Part shown: positions 5,333 to 9,004 of the stretch, in pieces | Position numbering within the stretch: position 1 is the first letter of the stretch | Layout: each line of letters starts with the position of its first letter | Assembly: GCA_947629875.1 (NCBI GenBank) | Contig: CANRFK010000050.1 | Location: forward strand, 1 to 9,004 | Direction: 5' to 3' | Length of the DNA stretch: 9,004 nt | Source: an uncultured Clostridia bacterium | GTDB lineage: Bacteria > Bacillota > Clostridia > Christensenellales > Borkfalkiaceae | Program-made: the position numbers and the translations under genes | Notes under the pieces: generated by a model | Databases searched by the model: none | What the model was told of the DNA's origin: nothing | What the model saw: the letters and a program-made list of their open reading frames with translations, nothing else

Positions 5333-6472
5333 TCACCCAATCTTCGCGGAGGGCGTTTCCCCCGAGCGGGCGAAATATTCGCGGGCAAACTCCTTGACGT
5401 AGCCGCCCAAAATGCTCTCCCGCAGCCCCTTCATGAGGGTGTGAAGATAGGAAATGTTGTGGAGGGTCAAAAGCATGGCGCCCGTCATCTCCCCCACGTT
5501 GACGAGGTGACGAAGGTACGCCTTGGTGTAATTTTTGCAGCAGTAGCAATCGCAATTGGGGTCGAGCGGGGTGAAATCTTCCTTATATTTGCCGTTGCGG
5601 ACGACGACTTTGCCCTCAGAGGTGAGCGCCGTGCCGTTGCGGGCGATGCGGGTGGCGAGGACGCAGTCGAACATATCCACGCCGCGGAGGACGCCCTCGA
5701 CGAGGCAGTCGGGCGAGCCCACCCCCATGAGGTAGCGGGGAACGTCGGTGGGAAGTTTGGGCTGCAAGAAGTCGAGAAGTTCGTACATGAGGGACTTGGG
5801 CTCCCCCACCGAGAGCCCGCCGATGGCGATGCCGTGCCTGACGAAGGGAAGGCAGCGGTTGAGGCTCTCTTCGCGCAGATCTTTATAAAAGTTGCCCTGC
5901 ACGATGGGGAAGAGCGCCTGCGCGGGGTTGTTGTGGGCATTGTAGCAGCGCTCGAGCCACTTGGATGTGCGCTCCATGGCGCGCTCGGCCTCGGCGTGGG
6001 TGTAGCCGTACTCGGAGCACTGGTCGAACGCCATGATGATATCCGAACCCAAGTTGTGTTGGATCTCCATGGCGCGCTCGGGGGTGAACAGGTGCTTGCT
6101 TCCATCCACATGGGAGGAGAACTTGACGCCCTCATCGGTGATGTTGTTGAGCGAGGAGAGCGAAAACACCTGAAAGCCGCCGCTGTCGGTGAGAATGGGC
6201 TTATCCCAATTCATGAATTTGTGGAGACCCCCGGCGCGGGCGATGAGCTCGTCCCCCGGCCGCATGGCGAGGTGGTAGGTGTTGGACAAAATAATTTGCG
6301 AGCCGATCGCTTTGAGGCGGTCGGGAAGGATGCCCTTGACCGTCGCCTGTGTGCCGACGGGCATGTAGACGGGCGTCAAAATGTCGCCGTGCGGCGTGTG
6401 GAGAATGCCCGCGCGGGCGCCCGTTTCGGGGTCGGTTTTTTGAAGTTCGAAGGAAAAATAGGAGTTATTCAT
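5333..6472 (-). CDS. tgt: Queuine/preQ1 tRNA-guanine transglycosylase
   Basis: Exchanges guanine at the wobble position (34) of tRNAs with GUN anticodons for the queuosine precursor preQ1 in the cytoplasm. From the ATG at 6472 the protein has 379 residues, the usual bacterial length. Visible family elements are HTPHGDILTPVYMPVGT (25-41), DSGGFQ with the general-base Asp96, FDQC (149-152), GGLSVGEP (218-225), the nucleophile Asp269 in MFDCVLATR, and the zinc ligands Cys307, Cys309, Cys312 with His338 (CDCYCC...TLHN). The commonly seen Pro of VLPTR is Ala here. An in-frame GTG at 6496 behind a G-rich sequence would add eight residues (MAQNPQTI). I prefer 6472 because it matches the family N-terminus, although it has no clear ribosome binding site of its own. 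It acts one step before QueA, encoded upstream. Confidence 0.95.
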   Translation of the reverse strand: MNNSYFSFELQKTDPETGARAGILHTPHGDILTPVYMPVGTQATVKGILPDRLKAIGSQIILSNTYHLAMRPGDELIARAGGLHKFMNWDKPILTDSGGFQVFSLSSLNNITDEGVKFSSHVDGSKHLFTPERAMEIQHNLGSDIIMAFDQCSEYGYTHAEAERAMERTSKWLERCYNAHNNPAQALFPIVQGNFYKDLREESLNRCLPFVRHGIAIGGLSVGEPKSLMYELLDFLQPKLPTDVPRYLMGVGSPDCLVEGVLRGVDMFDCVLATRIARNGTALTSEGKVVVRNGKYKEDFTPLDPNCDCYCCKNYTKAYLRHLVNVGEMTGAMLLTLHNISYLHTLMKGLRESILGGYVKEFAREYFARSGETPSAKIG

Positions 6473-6500
6473 GATGGTTTGCGGATTTTGTGCCACATTT

Positions 6501-6644
6501 TGTGCCCCACCCCCCTACCCCCCTCCCGAGGAGGGGGCATAACGGACTTCGCCCCTCCCAAAAGGGGGCAAAGAGAAGGCTACCCTCCAAGAGGGGCGGG
6601 CGGGACTTCGTTCGGGGGAAGATACACTCCGCCCCTATGGGGCG
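6501..6644. repeat. G/C-rich intergenic array of small inverted repeats, with a G-quadruplex motif
   Basis: Most of the 160-base gap between queA and tgt is unlike the coding DNA around it. On the plus strand it holds a perfect palindrome CCCCCTCC-CGA-GGAGGGGG (6519-6537), a GCCCC...GGGGC pair (6551-6569), CCCTCC near GAGGGG (6583-6596), a CTTC/GAAG pair (about 6607-6622), and CGCCCC-TAT-GGGGCG (6630-6644). GGACTTCG occurs twice (6544-6551 and 6603-6610). The minus strand near tgt carries four G-runs separated by one or two bases (about 6505-6527), fitting a G-quadruplex. No ORF is supported here. It resembles a dispersed REP/MITE-like intergenic element, but copy number cannot be seen from one window. 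Confidence 0.6.
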
Positions 6645-6656
6645 TCGGTATGAGGA

Positions 6657-7676
6657 TTACAAGAAGAGGCAGGCGTCGCCGAAGGAGAAAAATCTATACT
6701 TGTTTTCGACGGCGACCCTGTATATCTCAAGAATTTCTTCGCGGGAGCAGAGGCAACTGACGAGCATTAAAAGGGTGCTCTCGGGGAGGTGGAAGTTGGT
6801 GATGAGCCCGTCGCAACACTTCATTTTGTAGGGCGGGTACAAAAAGATGCTCGTATCCCCCCTTTCCGCGCGGACGGTGCCGTCGGGGCCGGCGACCGTC
6901 TCCAACGTGCGTACGCTCGTAGTGCCCACGCAGATGACCCGCCGCCCCTCTTTTTTGGCGCGGTTGATGGCTTCCGCCGCCTCCTCGCTCACCTCGTAAT
7001 ATTCGCTGTGCATGACGTGGTTTTCGACATCGTCCACCTTGACGGGGCGGAAGGTGCCGAGCCCCACGTGCAGTAAAACTTCGACGATCTCCACGCCCAT
7101 CCCGCGCAGTTTTTGCAAAAGTTCGGGGGTGAAGTGCAGCCCCGCCGTGGGCGCCGCCGCCGAGCCGTTCTCCTTGGAGTACACCGTCTGATAGCGCTCG
7201 GGATCCTCGAGTTTTTCGTGGATGTAGGGCGGCAGGGGCATGACGCCTGCGCGGGATAAAACATCCTCAAACGCGCCCCCGTACACAAATTTTACGATGC
7301 GCTCGCCCGTTTCGGTGACGCCCTCGATGCGGGCGGAAAGCTCGCTGTTGATGAGAATTTCCGCCCCCATTCTGCATTTTTTGCCCGGACGCACGAGACA
7401 TTCCCACACGTCGAGGTCGCGCCGCTTCAAGAGGAGGAGCTCCACCTTGCCGCCGTTTTTCGTCTGCCCGAAGAGGCGCGCGGGCAACACCCGCGTGCGG
7501 TTGAGAACGAGCACGTCGCCCGCGTGCAGGTACTCCGTGATATCGCGGAAGATGCGGTGCTCGATTTCCTTTGTATCCCTGTGATAGACGAGGAGGCGGG
7601 CGCTGTCCCGCGGTTCGGCGGGGGTTTGGGCGATGCGCTCCTCGGGGAGATCGTACCAAAAATCCGAAGTTTTCAT
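6657..7676 (-). CDS. queA: S-adenosylmethionine:tRNA ribosyltransferase-isomerase
   Basis: Transfers and isomerises the ribosyl part of S-adenosylmethionine onto preQ1-modified tRNA to make epoxyqueuosine, following the reaction of Tgt. The protein has 339 residues, the normal family length. The N-terminus MKTSDFWYDLPEERIAQTP matches the family start, followed by RDSARLLV, DVLVLNRTRVLPARLFG (73-89), AAAPTAGLHFT, GLGTFRPV, HSEYYEV, VGTTSVRTLE, TNFHLPESTLLMLVS and the terminal YRFFSFGDACLFL. The ATG at 7676 is 10 bases after the end of the leucine-rich-repeat gene. The frame is open further upstream, but those residues overlap that gene and are not family-like. A GGAG about 12 bases upstream may serve as ribosome binding site. 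The tight spacing to upstream genes suggests transcription with ruvB. Confidence 0.96.
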   Translation of the reverse strand: MKTSDFWYDLPEERIAQTPAEPRDSARLLVYHRDTKEIEHRIFRDITEYLHAGDVLVLNRTRVLPARLFGQTKNGGKVELLLLKRRDLDVWECLVRPGKKCRMGAEILINSELSARIEGVTETGERIVKFVYGGAFEDVLSRAGVMPLPPYIHEKLEDPERYQTVYSKENGSAAAPTAGLHFTPELLQKLRGMGVEIVEVLLHVGLGTFRPVKVDDVENHVMHSEYYEVSEEAAEAINRAKKEGRRVICVGTTSVRTLETVAGPDGTVRAERGDTSIFLYPPYKMKCCDGLITNFHLPESTLLMLVSCLCSREEILEIYRVAVENKYRFFSFGDACLFL

Positions 7677-7686
7677 GGTGTTTTCG

Positions 7687-8151
7687 TCATCTCCGCACGA
7701 TGTTGCACCCTGCGGGGAGGTCTTCCAAAATTTCGCAACGGGGACAAACGGTGAGCGTTTGAAGGTTGTTGCACCCCTGAAACACGCCCTTTGCGATGCA
7801 CGGGGCTCCCCCCGTCTTTGCCGTTTTGAGCGCCTCGCAGAAGGCAAACGCGGCATAGTCGATCTCCTCCACGCTCGCGGGCAGGACGATGCTCTCCAAT
7901 CCGCACCCCTGAAAGGCGTACCCGCAGATCTTCTTCAAGCCGAAGCCGAACTTCACGCGCTTCAAATTTTCGCAACCCATGAAGGCGCTCACATCGACCG
8001 TCTCCACGCCGCGCGGAATGGTGACCTTGGTGATCTCGGAATTGGCGAACGCCGCAAACCCGATGTGCTTCACGCCGCAGGGGATGACGATCTTTCCGCC
8101 CCGCCCCTCGTAGCGCGTGAGCGTTCCGTTTTCGATGACAAACGCGGACAT
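7687..8151 (-). CDS. Small cysteine-rich BspA-type leucine-rich-repeat protein
   Basis: Function unknown. The protein has 154 residues built from about five imperfect repeats of 22-24 residues of the BspA/LRR_5 type: IVIPCGVKHIGFAAFANS, VTIPRGVETVDVSAFMGC, VKFGFGLKKICGYAFQGC, IVLPASVEEIDYAAFAFC and a degenerate fifth containing IAKGVFQGC. The N-terminus FVIENGTLTRYEGRGGKIVIP is a typical opening module of such proteins. No signal peptide, membrane helix or cell-wall anchor is seen, so it is probably cytoplasmic, unlike most BspA proteins. Ten cysteines are present, including CPRC at 136-139, high for the size. It fits with 10-base gaps between ruvB and queA, with a GGGGG run just before the ATG. 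It is probably a lineage-specific insertion into the operon and likely a protein-binding module; partner unknown. Confidence 0.85.
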   Translation of the reverse strand: MSAFVIENGTLTRYEGRGGKIVIPCGVKHIGFAAFANSEITKVTIPRGVETVDVSAFMGCENLKRVKFGFGLKKICGYAFQGCGLESIVLPASVEEIDYAAFAFCEALKTAKTGGAPCIAKGVFQGCNNLQTLTVCPRCEILEDLPAGCNIVRR

Positions 8152-8161
8152 GCTGCCCCCG

Positions 8162-9004
8162 TCAGTCGTCCGTATCGAACACGGAGAGCTGCTTTTTGGC
8201 GGCCTCGGGGATCTTCATGCCCAGATGCTCGTAGGCGCCTTTGAGGCAAATTCTGCCGCGCGGCGTGCGCGCCAAAAAGCCGAGCTGGATGAGGTAAGGC
8301 TCGTAGACATCGAGAATGGTGTTGACATCTTCATTGATGGTGGCGGCGAGCGTCTCCAAGCCCGCAGGCCCGCCGTTGAATTTTTCGATGAGGGCGCGGA
8401 GAAGGTTGCGGTCGGTCTCGTCCAGCCCCAATTCGTCGATCTCCATGCGCTTTAAGGCGGCGTCGGCATCCTCGCGGGAGATGCGCTTACTGCCGCGCAC
8501 GGCGGAGAAATCGCGCACGCGCTTCAAGAGGCGGTTGGCGATGCGGGGCGTGCCGCGCGACCTTCTTGCAATTTCGTAGCTCCCCTCCTCCTCGACGGCG
8601 ATGCCGAGCGTGCGCGCCGAGCGGTTGACGATCTTCTGCAACTCTACGGGGGTGTACATATCGAGGCGGCACATGATGCCGAACCTGTCGCGCAGCGGCG
8701 AGGAGAGCATGCCCGCGCGGGTGGTCGCCCCGATGAGGGTGAACTTTTTGAGGGGCAGGCGGATGTTGCGCGCCATGGGCCCCTTCCCCACGATGATATC
8801 GAGGGCGTAGTCCTCCATGGCGGAGTACAGCGTCTCCTCCACGACATGGTTGAGGCGGTGGATCTCATCGATGAAGAGAACTTCCCCGTCGTTGAGGTTG
8901 GAGAGGATAGCGGCAAGATCCCCCTGCCGCTCGATGGCGGGCCCCGACGTGAGTTTTATCTGCGTGCCCATGGTGTTTGCGATGATGTGGGCGAGCGTCG
9001 TCTT
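8162..9004 (-). CDS. ruvB: Holliday junction branch migration helicase RuvB (5' part outside window)
   Basis: AAA+ ATPase that, with RuvA, drives branch migration of Holliday junctions during recombination and repair. 280 residues are visible; full-length family members have about 330-345. The frame enters at the Lys of the Walker A motif (KTTLAHIIANTMG) and runs unbroken to the stop. Visible elements are the Walker B segment EVLFIDEIHRL (DEIH at fragment residues 46-49), the family stretch VVEETLYSAMEDY, sensor 1 GATTRAG (92-98), the arginine-finger region LRDRFG (104-109), a sensor 2 segment RGTPRIANRLLKRVRDF, and the winged-helix DNA-binding end (GGPAGLETLAATINED, YLIQLGFLARTPRGR). The internal Met at 8971 is not the start because homology continues upstream. 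Nothing looks broken. It heads a tightly spaced cluster with the leucine-rich-repeat gene and queA; ruvA is expected just beyond the right edge. Confidence 0.97.
   Translation of the reverse strand, partial: KTTLAHIIANTMGTQIKLTSGPAIERQGDLAAILSNLNDGEVLFIDEIHRLNHVVEETLYSAMEDYALDIIVGKGPMARNIRLPLKKFTLIGATTRAGMLSSPLRDRFGIMCRLDMYTPVELQKIVNRSARTLGIAVEEEGSYEIARRSRGTPRIANRLLKRVRDFSAVRGSKRISREDADAALKRMEIDELGLDETDRNLLRALIEKFNGGPAGLETLAATINEDVNTILDVYEPYLIQLGFLARTPRGRICLKGAYEHLGMKIPEAAKKQLSVFDTDD

Noticed and set aside
6630..6644. CGCCCC/GGGGCG hairpin after queA as a terminator
   Set aside because: No U-tract follows on the minus strand, so it is better treated as part of the intergenic repeat element.
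5441..6760. Plus-strand open frame of 439 codons opposite tgt
   Set aside because: It runs through the antisense of the invariant Tgt motifs and the repeat element, and the product resembles nothing. It is a shadow of tgt.
7677..7856. N-terminal 60-codon extension of queA
   Set aside because: It overlaps the leucine-rich-repeat gene in another frame and the residues are basic and unrelated to QueA, whose family start MKTSDFWYDLP is at 7676.

Overview
The window reads as a GC-rich stretch of a Clostridia (Firmicutes) chromosome. The gene order ruvB - queA - tgt - yajC - small TIGR04086-type membrane protein - scfA - scfB - secD - secF is a well-known clostridial neighbourhood. A BspA-type leucine-rich-repeat protein between ruvB and queA, together with the GC content, hints at an uncultured gut lineage such as Christensenellales/Borkfalkiaceae; that placement is a low-confidence guess. 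Every convincing gene lies on the minus strand, so the region reads from right (9004) to left (1). Both edge genes, ruvB and secF, are cut by the window. No gap between genes exceeds about 160 bases.

From 9004 to 6657 there is a tight cluster: ruvB (Holliday-junction branch migration motor, 3' part), a small cysteine-rich leucine-rich-repeat protein, and queA (queuosine pathway), with 10-base gaps. A 160-base gap follows, filled with a G/C-rich array of small inverted repeats that includes a G-quadruplex motif just upstream of tgt. tgt (tRNA-guanine transglycosylase) is the second queuosine gene.

The yajC promoter at about 5258-5286 opens the Sec-auxiliary half. YajC here is enlarged: a lipoprotein signal and an extracytoplasmic domain precede the usual YajC membrane segment and cytoplasmic domain, and a Pro/Glu-rich tail follows. 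Next come a terminator-like hairpin that contains the ribosome binding site of the following gene, a four-helix membrane protein, and then a ranthipeptide (SCIFF) pair. That pair is scfA (50-residue precursor with six Cys) and scfB (radical SAM/SPASM maturase). scfA has its own promoter and a hairpin/U-tract after it, which should give more precursor than enzyme. secD has a near-consensus promoter, and secF overlaps it behind a strong ribosome binding site.

The most unusual theme is that all three auxiliary translocase subunits depart from the textbook family. SecD and SecF look degenerate at the transmembrane acidic motifs linked to proton coupling, and YajC is fused to a lipoprotein domain. 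The ranthipeptide pair sits inside this Sec cluster. A functional link between the peptide system and the remodelled Sec complex is an inference. The motif losses and domain layout are read from the sequence but need family alignments to confirm.
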